From NCBI RefSeq assembly GCF_014203155.1, contig NZ_JACHIK010000001.1, positions 1-64,000 on the forward strand: DNA of 64,000 nt, given 5' to 3'. Every line of letters begins with the position of its first letter. The first letter of the stretch is position 1. Of this stretch, positions 19,327-27,882 are shown in pieces. The notes beneath the pieces are model-generated. The model saw only the letters and a list, made by a program, of their open reading frames with translations, searched no databases and was not told the origin of the DNA. This stretch comes from Shinella fusca. GTDB lineage: Bacteria > Pseudomonadota > Alphaproteobacteria > Rhizobiales > Rhizobiaceae. The translations under genes and the position numbers were made by a program.

Positions 19327-21207
19327 TCAGCCCTCGACCCCACGCGCCGCGCTGGTCGCGGCGAAGGCCTTGCGCATGTAGTCGTCGCGGCCATAGACGT
19401 CGTCGAAATACTGGACCTTGCCGTCCTTGTCCGGCCAGGCCGTGAAATAGGCGACGTAGATCGGGATATCGGCCTTCACGCCGATGGCCTTGTTGCGGCC
19501 GGAGGCGATCTCCTTGCCGACGTCCGCCTCGCTGACGCCAAGGACAGCGGCCGCCATCTTGCGCGGCTCGGCAAGGCGCACGCAGCCGTGGCTGAGCGCG
19601 CGCATGTCCCGCTTGAAGAAGCTCTTCGAGGGCGTGTCGTGCATGTAGATGGCATGGCTGTTCGGGAAGAGGATCTTCAATTCGCCGAGTGCATTGTCGC
19701 CGCTCGGCGGCTGGCGCACGGAAACGCCCGCCGTCGAGCCGTACCAGTTGACCGAGGACGAAGGCACGGCGCGGCCGCCCACGGCCACTTCATAGCCCAT
19801 CCGGTCGAGATAGGACGGATCGCTCCTGAGCTTCGGCAGCATCTCGTTGATGATGATCGACTGCGGCACGCCCCAATAGGGATTGACCTCGACGGTCTGG
19901 ATCTTGTCCTCGAAGAAATAGGTCTGGTGCGACTTGGAGCCGACCACCGTGCGCATCGAGAACTTTTCCGCGCCGTCCTCGTAGTAATAGACCATGAAGG
20001 CCGGCTGGTTGATGAAGACGTGGCGCTGGCCGAGATCGGCCGGCAGCCAGCGCGCCTGCTCCAGCGCCACGTCGAGCTTGGCGATCCTGTCCTCGACCGA
20101 ATCGCCGCCCGTCAGCTTGCGGATCGAGGCATTGCCGACGATGCCGTCGGGCTTCAGCCCCTTCTCCTTCTGGAACGCCTCGACGAGGGTGACGAGTTCC
20201 GGCGTATATTCGGGCGTGCCCTGATAGGCGGCAAGCGTTGCCGCATGCTCGCTCTTCAGCGCATCCGAGCCGTGCTTGACGATGCCCTTGACGATATTGG
20301 CCAGTTCCGGATTGCTCTGGCCGGGTTTTAGCAGCGTGCCCTCGGCGATGACCACCCGGTCTTCCGCCGCCGTCTCGGCCCTCAGTTTCGCAAGCTCGGC
20401 CTTCAGCGCTTCGAAATCGGCATTGGCCGGCGAGCGGCTTTCCAGATAGGCCTTCACGTTGCCGCTGAGCGCGACGTTCTTCAGCGCGGCAAGGAGGTTG
20501 ACCTCCTTGCGCTTGAAATCGTGGTAGCCGGAGATGCGGTTGGGATCGACGCGCCCGCGCACGGCGTCCTCGATATAGGTCGCGACGGCAGCCGAAAGCG
20601 AAATCTCGAAGCTTGCAAGATCGCCATAGCGCTTCGCCATGTCGGCGCTGTCGAACGTCTCGGCCGGCGGCGTCACGGCGTAGTCGGCGGGATCGAGGCC
20701 GACGGCGGCCGCGTCGGCGAGCACGGCCATCGCCGCCTTCGCCTTCTCGCTGATGCCCGTGCCCTCGACCCAGAGGAACTTCCGGTTGGCGCTGTAGAAC
20801 GCCTCGACGGCCTTGGCGGCGTCGGGGGTGGCCCGCGCGCTGACGTTGCCGAAGGCGGCGCGGATGCCCGCATCGCCGGCCGGCGCGACGTCGGCGGAGA
20901 TCGAGCTGGTCACGACCGGGTCGGCCAGCTTGTCGGTGGCGATGCGCTTCAGCGCGTCGGCCTTGTAGGTGTAGTAGCGCGGGCCGGTGACGCGCGGCAG
21001 GGGCTTGGCCTCCTGGCGGGCTTCCGCGCCGGGCAGCGCGGTGCCGGTTTCCACGCCGGGAAGCGCCTCGCGCTTCGGCTCCTTCTTCTTGCCGCCGCGG
21101 ATGATGTCCATCAGGGTCAGGGCGTTTGCGGGTGCGGCATCGAGCGTGATCGTAGCGCAGGAAAGAGCCAGCGCGGCGGCCAGCACGGCAGTCTTGGTAA
21201 GTCTCAT
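19327..21207 (-). CDS. Murein L,D-transpeptidase (YcbB/LdtD type)
   Basis: A 626-residue exported protein: signal peptide (MRLTKTAVLAAALALSC), a linker, a scaffold domain, a peptidoglycan-binding domain around 335-365 (FQKEKGLKPDGIVGNASIRKL, given here in part) and a YkuD catalytic domain at about 395-560. The catalytic set is His523 (YMHDTPSK), His540 and Cys542 (SHGCVRL). Such enzymes make 3-3 cross-links or attach proteins to peptidoglycan; Rhizobiales polar growth relies heavily on 3-3 cross-links. It is convergent with gph. Start ATG 21207. Confidence 0.92.
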   Translation of the reverse strand: MRLTKTAVLAAALALSCATITLDAAPANALTLMDIIRGGKKKEPKREALPGVETGTALPGAEARQEAKPLPRVTGPRYYTYKADALKRIATDKLADPVVTSSISADVAPAGDAGIRAAFGNVSARATPDAAKAVEAFYSANRKFLWVEGTGISEKAKAAMAVLADAAAVGLDPADYAVTPPAETFDSADMAKRYGDLASFEISLSAAVATYIEDAVRGRVDPNRISGYHDFKRKEVNLLAALKNVALSGNVKAYLESRSPANADFEALKAELAKLRAETAAEDRVVIAEGTLLKPGQSNPELANIVKGIVKHGSDALKSEHAATLAAYQGTPEYTPELVTLVEAFQKEKGLKPDGIVGNASIRKLTGGDSVEDRIAKLDVALEQARWLPADLGQRHVFINQPAFMVYYYEDGAEKFSMRTVVGSKSHQTYFFEDKIQTVEVNPYWGVPQSIIINEMLPKLRSDPSYLDRMGYEVAVGGRAVPSSSVNWYGSTAGVSVRQPPSGDNALGELKILFPNSHAIYMHDTPSKSFFKRDMRALSHGCVRLAEPRKMAAAVLGVSEADVGKEIASGRNKAIGVKADIPIYVAYFTAWPDKDGKVQYFDDVYGRDDYMRKAFAATSAARGVEG

Positions 21208-21733
21208 CAGTAATCCATTCCCCGAATAAACCGCCCTAAGCGGCTTCTGGCGACGCCCGAACCAGCAGGCCGGTAAGTTATAGGAAAGGATGGTGAATGA
21301 AAAGGAAACGCCCCTTCCCGCATCCTCTCCCAGCGCTCACGAAACCGTCATTGCGGGCCTTGCCGGAAAGGACGGGCGGGAGGGGATAAAAATTTGAACC
21401 GTCACGGATTTTTGACATTGGACAGGCTTTTCCCGCCGCCCTCCTCCTTGCAAGGTAGAAAAAATGAGCCGCCGGTTGTGTTGGAAAAAGCACAGCCTGC
21501 GCGCGGCACCGGGCCCGCTCTTTTCCCTCGCCCGCCGGCTAATCGATTTTAACCGAAAGTCTCGTTGCCGAGGCGCCATCCGCCCCTTGCAACGGCGACG
21601 CAGATGGGCCAGAGAATTGCGCGATTTCGCGCGGGCGCGGCCGAAGGCTTCGCGTCCGCCCGGCCTGCCGCGCCCCATGCGGCGGCATCGCCGGCGTCAG
21701 GACGAAGCGCATGGGCTTTAAGCGGGAAGCACA
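21208..21733. other. Long divergent intergenic region before fumC
   Basis: About 525 bp between the divergent L,D-transpeptidase and fumC genes. Short frames in it have no ribosome-binding sites or recognisable composition, and I support none of them. An AT-richer block at about 21380-21420 (GGGGATAAAAATTTGAACC, then TTTTTGACATTGG) is the best place for promoters of either gene, though no good paired -35/-10 is visible. The fumC ribosome-binding site is AGCGGGAAG just before its ATG. Confidence 0.5.
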
Positions 21734-23125
21734 ATGACATCGACGCGCACGGAAACGGATACATTCGGCCCCATCGAGGTGGACAATAGCCGCTATTGGG
21801 GCGCGCAGGCGCAGCGTTCGCTCGGCAATTTCAAGATCGGCTGGGAAAAGCAGCCGCTCGCCGTGGTGCGTGCCCTCGGCATCGTCAAGCAGGCCGCCGC
21901 CCGCGCCAACATGGAACTCGGCCGCCTCGACCCGAAGCTCGGCGAGGCGATCGTCGCCGCCGCGCAGGAAGTCATCGACGGCAAGCTGAACGACCACTTC
22001 CCCCTCGTCGTCTGGCAGACGGGCTCAGGCACCCAGTCCAACATGAACGCCAACGAGGTCATCTCCAACCGGGCGATCGAGATGCTCGGCGGCGTCATGG
22101 GCTCCAAGAAGCCGGTGCATCCGAACGACCACGTCAACATGAGCCAGTCGTCGAACGACACCTATCCGACGGCCATGCACATCGCCTGCGCCGAGCGGAT
22201 CGTCCATGACCTCCTGCCGGCCCTCAAGCACCTGCATGCCGCGCTGGAAGCCAAGGTCAAGGCCTTCGACCACATCATCAAGATCGGCCGCACGCACACG
22301 CAGGACGCCACCCCGCTCACGCTCGGCCAGGAATTTTCCGGCTACGCCGCGCAGGTCGCCTCCTCCATCAAGCGCATCGAACTGACGCTGCCGGGCCTTT
22401 GCGAGCTCGCCCAGGGCGGCACCGCCGTCGGCACGGGCCTCAACGCCCCGGTCGGCTTTGCCGAAAAGGTCGCCGACCAGATCGCCAAGATCACCGGCAT
22501 CGCCTTCAAGACCGCGCCGAACAAGTTCGAGGCGCTTGCCGCGCACGATTCCATGGTCTTCTCGCACGGCGCGATCAATGCGGCCGCCGCCGCGCTCTTC
22601 AAGATCGCCAACGACATCCGCTTCCTCGGCTCCGGCCCGCGCTCGGGCCTCGGCGAACTCGCCCTGCCGGAAAACGAGCCGGGCTCCTCGATCATGCCGG
22701 GCAAGGTCAACCCGACCCAGTGCGAAGCCCTCACCCAGGTCTGCGCCCAGGTCTTCGGCAACCATGCCTCGCTGACCTTCGCCGGCAGCCAGGGCCATTT
22801 CGAGCTCAACGTCTTCAACCCGCTGATGGCCTACAATTTCCTGCAGTCCGTCCAGCTCCTCTCGGACGCCGCGATCTCCTTCACCGACAATTGCGTCGTC
22901 GGCATCGAGGCCCGCGAGGACAACATCAAGGCGGCGCTCGACCGTTCGCTGATGCTGGTGACGGCGCTCGCCCCGAAGATCGGCTACGACAACGCCGCCA
23001 AGATCGCCAAGACCGCCCACAAGAACGGCACGACGCTGCGTGAGGAGGCCGTCGGCGGCGGCTACGTCACCAACGAGGAATTCGACGCGGTTGTACGCCC
23101 GGAAAAAATGATTATGCCGGGTTGA
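21734..23125 (+). CDS. fumC: Class II fumarate hydratase
   Basis: Converts fumarate to malate in the TCA cycle without an iron-sulfur cluster. The 463-residue protein carries the family signature [10 protein letters not shown] at 317-326, the active-site [12 protein letters not shown] with His188, and the [10 protein letters not shown] substrate-binding loop at 96-105. Length and order of motifs are normal. It stands alone, with a strong terminator behind it and a long upstream region. Confidence 0.97.
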   Translation: MTSTRTETDTFGPIEVDNSRYWGAQAQRSLGNFKIGWEKQPLAVVRALGIVKQAAARANMELGRLDPKLGEAIVAAAQEVIDGKLNDHFPLVVWQTGSGTQSNMNANEVISNRAIEMLGGVMGSKKPVHPNDHVNMSQSSNDTYPTAMHIACAERIVHDLLPALKHLHAALEAKVKAFDHIIKIGRTHTQDATPLTLGQEFSGYAAQVASSIKRIELTLPGLCELAQGGTAVGTGLNAPVGFAEKVADQIAKITGIAFKTAPNKFEALAAHDSMVFSHGAINAAAAALFKIANDIRFLGSGPRSGLGELALPENEPGSSIMPGKVNPTQCEALTQVCAQVFGNHASLTFAGSQGHFELNVFNPLMAYNFLQSVQLLSDAAISFTDNCVVGIEAREDNIKAALDRSLMLVTALAPKIGYDNAAKIAKTAHKNGTTLREEAVGGGYVTNEEFDAVVRPEKMIMPG

Positions 23126-23153
23126 GGGATTTTCTTCAGCCATTCCTGATGAA

Positions 23154-23188
23154 AGGTCGCAGATCATTGAATCTGCGGCCTTTTTTGT
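23154..23188 (+). terminator. fumC terminator
   Basis: GGTCGCAGAT, loop CATTGA, ATCTGCGGCC, then TTTTTT: a 10-bp stem with one wobble/mismatch and a classic T run, about 30 bases after the fumC stop. Confidence 0.92.
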
Positions 23189-23292
23189 CCTCGCCTTGCC
23201 GCTGCGTCATCCGCAATCGTTAATCATTCCCAAAGCATTTACATCGTATTTTACGGGTCGGGAGCGAATATGCGAGATCAGGAGCAGCCGAC

Positions 23293-24363
23293 ATGAACAC
23301 GGCAGTTGCGCAAAAGGTTCAGGTGCCGGACATCGCGGCACAGGTGACCTATGCCATGCGCATAATGGGCGTTTCCCCCATTCCGCGGAACTACGAGCTG
23401 TTCTACGAGGCCTATATCGGCTCGAACCCGAAGCTGACGCGGGACCTCGCCGCCCTCGGCAGCAAGGCCTCGCAGGAAGAGCTGGACGAGATCGGCGCGC
23501 GCTATTTCGGCCATCATCACGGGGCGAACGCCATCGACGGCGCGCACACCAAGATCGCCGGCGAGCTGGAAGGCCTGCTGCGCCTGCTCAAGCAAGAGCA
23601 GACCTCGCTCGAAAGCTACAACAGGCTGCTCGACGAGACCTTTGTGCGCATCAGCGGCAAGAGCGCCAACAGCGTCGACATCATCAAGAGCGCCATCGGC
23701 GTGCTGACGGAAGCGACGGGCGACACCATCAGCCAGGGCAAGGAGATGGTGGAGAACGTTGCGCAGAAATCGATCGAGATGGAGAATGTCCGCAAGGAGC
23801 TCGACGAATACAAGCGCATCGCCAACACCGATTCGCTGACGCAGCTCTCCAACCGGCGGGCCTTCGACGACAAGCTCTCGGCGATCTACAATTCCACGCT
23901 CTCGCGCAGCGTCACGGCGCTGATCCTCGCCGACATCGACCATTTCAAGAAGATCAACGACACCTACGGCCATCCCGTCGGCGACAAGATCCTCGCCTCG
24001 CTCGGCAGCCTCATCCGCACCAGCGTACGCAAGGACATCCTCGTCGCCCGCACCGGCGGAGAGGAATTCGCGATGATCGTGGAAGGCAACACCGAGGAAG
24101 AGGCGATGGCGCTCGCCGAGCGCATCCGCACCGCGCTGGAGCACACGCCCTTCAAGAATTCCAAGACCGGCGTGAACTACGGCCCGATCACCATCTCGCT
24201 CGGCCTGTGCATGGCCTCCTGGGCGGAAGGGCCGGGCGAACTCTACTCGAAGGCCGACATCGCGCTCTACTGCGCCAAGAACGCCGGGCGCAACCGCACC
24301 ATGGCCTTCGAGGACGGCATGAAGAAGGACTTCGCCAAGAGCTGGCTGATCTACCGGAAATAG
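23293..24363 (+). CDS. Cytoplasmic diguanylate cyclase (GGDEF domain)
   Basis: A 356-residue soluble protein. The first 170 residues are helical and acidic, with no membrane segment, and end in a helix (ENVRKELDEYKRIANTDSLT) that leads into a GGDEF domain whose active-site motif is GGEEF at 255-259. A GGEEF motif supports activity. The signal sensed by the N-terminal helical domain is unknown. ATG 23293 has AGGAG upstream. It stands alone, with a hairpin downstream. Confidence 0.9.
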   Translation: MNTAVAQKVQVPDIAAQVTYAMRIMGVSPIPRNYELFYEAYIGSNPKLTRDLAALGSKASQEELDEIGARYFGHHHGANAIDGAHTKIAGELEGLLRLLKQEQTSLESYNRLLDETFVRISGKSANSVDIIKSAIGVLTEATGDTISQGKEMVENVAQKSIEMENVRKELDEYKRIANTDSLTQLSNRRAFDDKLSAIYNSTLSRSVTALILADIDHFKKINDTYGHPVGDKILASLGSLIRTSVRKDILVARTGGEEFAMIVEGNTEEEAMALAERIRTALEHTPFKNSKTGVNYGPITISLGLCMASWAEGPGELYSKADIALYCAKNAGRNRTMAFEDGMKKDFAKSWLIYRK

Positions 24364-24384
24364 GCCGGCTTTCCCCGACCCTCG

Positions 24385-24412
24385 AACGGCGCCGCGAGGC
24401 GCCGTTTACGTT
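24385..24412 (+). terminator. Terminator after the GGDEF gene
   Basis: AACGGCGCC, loop GCGA, GGCGCCGTT, then TACGTTTG. Perfect 9-bp stem, about 20 bases after the stop; the T run is short. Confidence 0.7.
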
Positions 24413-24486
24413 TGAGGCGGGAAAGTGTGCAATCGGGCGGAACCGTGGCAGGGCTCGCGCGTTCTTGCGGCACGGAGGTACGTGCC

Positions 24487-24564
24487 ATGCAAACCGGATT
24501 TTTCGAACTCACGATCATCACCGCCCTGATGCTGAGCAGCCTCGTCTGGATCCAGCCCTTCTAG
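24487..24564 (+). CDS. 25-residue hydrophobic small protein (unannotated)
   Basis: ATG 24487 to TAG 24562-24564 encodes a 25-residue peptide beginning MQTGFFELTIITA and ending LVWIQPF. It is preceded by a near-perfect ribosome-binding site, GGAGGT (24474-24479), with a 7-nt spacer. About 18 residues between Gly4 and Trp21 are hydrophobic, enough for a single membrane span, with no charged residue except one Glu. Upstream is the terminator of the GGDEF gene; downstream is the convergent hydrolase gene. I know no named family for it. It is too short for ordinary gene finders. The strong start signal in otherwise non-coding sequence is the main evidence. Confidence 0.6.
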   Translation: MQTGFFELTIITALMLSSLVWIQPF

Positions 24565-24606
24565 CGCGCCAACAGAAATCCGCCTGCCGGGACTGGCCGC
24601 CTTTCC

Positions 24607-25515
24607 TCAGGCCGCGATGCGCCGGCCGTCCTCGGCGAGGAAGGCGACAATACGGTCGATCACGGGCTCGGCGGAGACGATGCGGCGGTGGCCGAAGCCG
24701 TTCGCCCATTCGAGCGTCACGTTCGATCCCGCAGCGGCGTAGCGGCGCGCGTGCAGGGCCGGCACCTCCTTGTCGTCCTCCGCATGGACGACAAGCATGG
24801 GGATGGCGAGCCGCCCTGCCCCGTTCGCCGCGTCGAAGGCCGAAAGCGGCGCGCCGGCGATCCGCTCCACATGGTTTTCCAGTGCCCCTTGCGCCTTCGG
24901 CCCGAGGCGCAGCAGGCGCCCGAGATCCCGGAAGAGCCAGGTCATCTCGCTCGGCGAGCCGATGGTGACGAGCCGGCGCGGCCGGTGCGCCGGCACGCCC
25001 GGCACCAGCCCGAGCGCCGCGCAGGCGAGCGAGGCCCCGCCGAAGGAATGGCCGCAGAAATGGTCGAAGCCGCCGAAGCGCTGCCAGGCCGCGTCGATCG
25101 CCCTCACCGCCATCGGCAGCGTCAGGGTGCGCCCCCGCGAGGCGCCGTGGCCCGGCAGGTCGAGCGCGACGACCTCATGGCCGGCGGCGACCAGCTCTTC
25201 CGTCAATGCCGAAAGATAGGCCGCCCGCGAGCCCCAGCCGTGAACCACCAGCACACGGCCGGCGAAGGGCGCGCAGGGCCGCGCGGCAAAACGGTGCGCG
25301 ACGGCCGTGCCGCCGTCAAAGGTAAGCGGCACGCGCTCGGCCTGCCGCATCCAGCCTTCGGAGCGGGCAAGCAGCTCCCTCTCCTTCACACTGGCCGGCC
25401 GGCGGCGCGGCGTCGTCGCGAAGAGGCGGAAGGCGGCGCGCCCGGCCGCATGCGGGGAAATCGTCGACAGGCCGGCAAGCGCGAGCCGGATGACCTTCAA
25501 GCCAAAGGGTGCCAT
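24607..25515 (-). CDS. Alpha/beta hydrolase
   Basis: A 302-residue protein of the alpha/beta-hydrolase fold. The nucleophile elbow is GHSFGGAS, the acid is in HAEDDKEV and the base in GFGHRRI. An oxyanion-hole region is VHGWGSRAAYL. Substrate cannot be inferred. The N-terminal 30 residues are moderately hydrophobic but lack a clear signal peptide. It is divergent from a MarR-family regulator across 47 bp containing a palindrome, so it is a likely target of that regulator. Confidence 0.88.
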   Translation of the reverse strand: MAPFGLKVIRLALAGLSTISPHAAGRAAFRLFATTPRRRPASVKERELLARSEGWMRQAERVPLTFDGGTAVAHRFAARPCAPFAGRVLVVHGWGSRAAYLSALTEELVAAGHEVVALDLPGHGASRGRTLTLPMAVRAIDAAWQRFGGFDHFCGHSFGGASLACAALGLVPGVPAHRPRRLVTIGSPSEMTWLFRDLGRLLRLGPKAQGALENHVERIAGAPLSAFDAANGAGRLAIPMLVVHAEDDKEVPALHARRYAAAGSNVTLEWANGFGHRRIVSAEPVIDRIVAFLAEDGRRIAA

Positions 25516-25533
25516 AGTGGGAATCCGGAAAAA

Positions 25534-25549
25534 TGTTCAATGCTGAACA
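25534..25549. promoter_or_regulatory. Palindrome, likely MarR operator
   Basis: TGTTCA-ATGC-TGAACA is a perfect 6-bp inverted repeat with a 4-base spacer in the 47-bp gap between the divergent hydrolase and MarR genes. Its place and symmetry fit autoregulation and control of the hydrolase. Confidence 0.6.
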
Positions 25550-25562
25550 ATAAAGTACAACG

Positions 25563-26030
25563 ATGAACGAAAATCAAGCCTTCCCGTGGGATCATCCGCG
25601 CTTTCGTAGCTGGATCGGCGTGGCGCGGGCCTGCCAGCTCATGCAGCAGGCGATGACGCGGGCGATTGCCGACCTCGATATCAAGACCCCGCATCTCGAT
25701 ATCCTGATCAACCTCTACCGCTTCGACGGCATCTCGCAGCAGGAGCTGGCCCGCAAGCTGCTCGTCGGCCGCTCCAACATGAGCATGCTGCTGCCGCAAC
25801 TGGAAAAGCGCGGCCTCATCGCGCGCAGGCCGGACGCGAAGGACAAGCGCGTGCTGCGCCTCTCGCTGACCGAGGCTGGCCGCGACCTCACCGCCAAGGC
25901 CATGGCCATCCAGACCGGCCTCATCGAGCGCACCCTGTCGAAGACCCCCGCGGATCGCTGCCTTCAGGTCGCCGAAGCGATGGAGGACATCATCGGCATC
26001 CTCCAGACGATGGAAGACGACGAAGGCTAG
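25563..26030 (+). CDS. MarR family transcriptional regulator
   Basis: A 155-residue winged-helix regulator. The recognition region is ISQQELARKLLVGRSNMSMLLPQ and the wing is the family motif RRPDAKDKRVLRLSLTEAG (given in part). MarR proteins act as dimers and usually release DNA on binding a small phenolic or lipid-like ligand. It is divergent from an alpha/beta hydrolase and its 3' end overlaps by 4 bases the 3' end of the convergent LtrA-like gene. Confidence 0.93.
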   Translation: MNENQAFPWDHPRFRSWIGVARACQLMQQAMTRAIADLDIKTPHLDILINLYRFDGISQQELARKLLVGRSNMSMLLPQLEKRGLIARRPDAKDKRVLRLSLTEAGRDLTAKAMAIQTGLIERTLSKTPADRCLQVAEAMEDIIGILQTMEDDEG

Positions 26031-27238
26031 GCCTTCGCCACGGCATCGGCCCGCGTCGACCGCAGCGACAGGAATTCCCAGACCGCCACCGCGAAGAGCA
26101 CCGCCGAGGCCGCCATGAAGAGCTGGTAGGGCTCGACGGCGGGGGCGAGCGCCGACAGGGCGACAAGCGCGCCGATGCCGACGAGATGCGAGAGCGGCGC
26201 GCGCCCGCGGATCGCCGCCTTGAACCAGATATTGCCGAGGAGGAAGACGGCCGGCCCGCCGAGGATGGCGCTCGCCGTCCTGAAATCGACATGGCCGTGC
26301 GGATGGGCGAGCGTGAATTCCTCCGCGACCGCCGACAGCACGATGCCGGCGACGATGGGGATATGGGCATAGGTGAAGGCGAGCCGCGCGACGCGGCCCG
26401 GCGTCACCGTATGCTCGATGAGGTGCGCCGCTTCTCCGTGACCGAAGCGGAAATAGATCCACCACATGGTCGCCGTCGACGCGAAGGCGACCGCGAGGAG
26501 AACGACGGTGAAGCCGTCGAGCAGTTCCATCGCCGCGACGGTGCGGCCGGTGACGAGGATCGTCTCGCCGAGGCAGATGATGACGAACAGCGCGCAGCGC
26601 TCCGCCATGTGCTCGCCCGAGACCTCCCAGTCGCTGACCGTCGAGCGGCCGAGCCCCGGCACGACGAAGCCGAGCGCCGGCGAAACGTATTCGATACCGA
26701 GCGCGACGAGCCACAGCGCCAGCCGCGCCTCGTGCCCGGTGAAGGCGCCGGCCAGCCAGAAGGCGGCGGACAGCAGCGTCCAGGCAGTGATCCGCACGAA
26801 GTTGCGGCTGTTGTCCGGCCAGTCGCGCCGCATGGCGAAGGCGGTGAAGGCCGAGCGGCCGACCTGCATGGCGGCATAGGCGAGCGCGAAGAGGAGGCCT
26901 CCCGCGCCGAAAGCCGTGGGAATGGCGATGGAGAGCATCAGGCCGAGGAACATCAGCACGAAGAGCAGCAGCCGCACCGGCGCCTTCTCCGGGTCCAGCC
27001 AGTTCGTCACCCAGGTCGTGTAGATCCACACCCACCAGACGGCCAGCATCAGCAGCGCCGCCTCGACGAGGCCGAGCAGCGAATAATGCGCCGCCAGCGT
27101 ATGGGAAAGCTGGACGATCGTCAGCACGAAGACGAGGTCGAAGAAGAGCTCGGCAAAGCCCACCTTGTCTTCGCTGGCCGTGCCGCGCGCCCTCAGATAG
27201 GCGGAAGTGGAGAAACGGTCTTCGTCCGTCGCCGTCAT
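26027..27238 (-). CDS. Low temperature requirement A (LtrA) family membrane protein
   Basis: A 403-residue polytopic protein with about ten or more membrane segments. The LtrA pattern is clear: VGFAELFFDLVFVL near the N-terminus, WWVWIYTTWVTNWLDPE, the HMAERCALFVIICLGETI motif, and WWIYFRFGHGEAAH. LtrA was named from a cold-sensitive Listeria mutant; its transport function is unknown. It is the last of a run of membrane genes on the minus strand with a TMEM175-like gene (15 bp away) and a Kef-like antiporter. Confidence 0.9.
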   Translation of the reverse strand: MTATDEDRFSTSAYLRARGTASEDKVGFAELFFDLVFVLTIVQLSHTLAAHYSLLGLVEAALLMLAVWWVWIYTTWVTNWLDPEKAPVRLLLFVLMFLGLMLSIAIPTAFGAGGLLFALAYAAMQVGRSAFTAFAMRRDWPDNSRNFVRITAWTLLSAAFWLAGAFTGHEARLALWLVALGIEYVSPALGFVVPGLGRSTVSDWEVSGEHMAERCALFVIICLGETILVTGRTVAAMELLDGFTVVLLAVAFASTATMWWIYFRFGHGEAAHLIEHTVTPGRVARLAFTYAHIPIVAGIVLSAVAEEFTLAHPHGHVDFRTASAILGGPAVFLLGNIWFKAAIRGRAPLSHLVGIGALVALSALAPAVEPYQLFMAASAVLFAVAVWEFLSLRSTRADAVAKA

Positions 27239-27253
27239 GGCGGGTCCTTTCGC

Positions 27254-27820
27254 TTAGAGGCGCTCGAGCCGCCGGTCCGGAACGACCCAGACGAGCGCGA
27301 CGGCGGCATAGACGACATAGGAGATCGTCGGCGAGACGAAGGCAAGGCCGATGGCGGCAAGGTAGAGGACCGGCGACAGCCGGCCCTTCAGGTCGCTGCC
27401 GAATGCCGCCCGCAGCCGCGCGCCGTCGGGGTGCGCGGCGACGACGAGCACCTGGAGGATCTTGTAGGCGATGGCCGAGAGAAGCAGCACCACGCCGTAG
27501 AGCGCGGCGGGGATCGCCGTGCCCGGATTGTTGCCCATCCAGGCGGTGACGAAGGGAATGAGCGACATCCAGAACAGGAGGTGCATGTTCGCCCACATCA
27601 CCCCGCCGCTGGCATTGTCGCACACCGTCAGGAGGTGATGGTGGTTGTTCCAGTAGATCGCGACGTAGACGAAGCTGAGGAGATAGCCGAGAAGGACGGG
27701 CGCCAGCGGCACGAGGGCCGCGAAGGTGGGCTCCTTCGGCACGGTCAGTTGCAGCACCATGATGGTGATGATGATGGCGATCACGCCATCGCTGAAGGCT
27801 TCGAGCCGTCCCTTGTTCAT
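27254..27820 (-). CDS. TMEM175 family (DUF1211) potassium channel-like protein
   Basis: A 188-residue membrane protein with the family's diagnostic FSDG motif at the start of the first helix (RLEAFSDGVIAI), then IWY-type residues (VYVAIYWNNHHHLL) and the NMHLLFW motif. Bacterial TMEM175 proteins form tetrameric potassium-selective channels with the FSD motif at the gate. It is 15 bp upstream of the LtrA-like gene and 62 bp from the Kef-like gene on the same strand. ATG 27820. Confidence 0.9.
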   Translation of the reverse strand: MNKGRLEAFSDGVIAIIITIMVLQLTVPKEPTFAALVPLAPVLLGYLLSFVYVAIYWNNHHHLLTVCDNASGGVMWANMHLLFWMSLIPFVTAWMGNNPGTAIPAALYGVVLLLSAIAYKILQVLVVAAHPDGARLRAAFGSDLKGRLSPVLYLAAIGLAFVSPTISYVVYAAVALVWVVPDRRLERL

Positions 27821-27882
27821 GCGCGCCCCGCCCCTGCCCGATAGCCTCTATCGACAGAGGTGCCACAGGCGCTTGCCGATCG

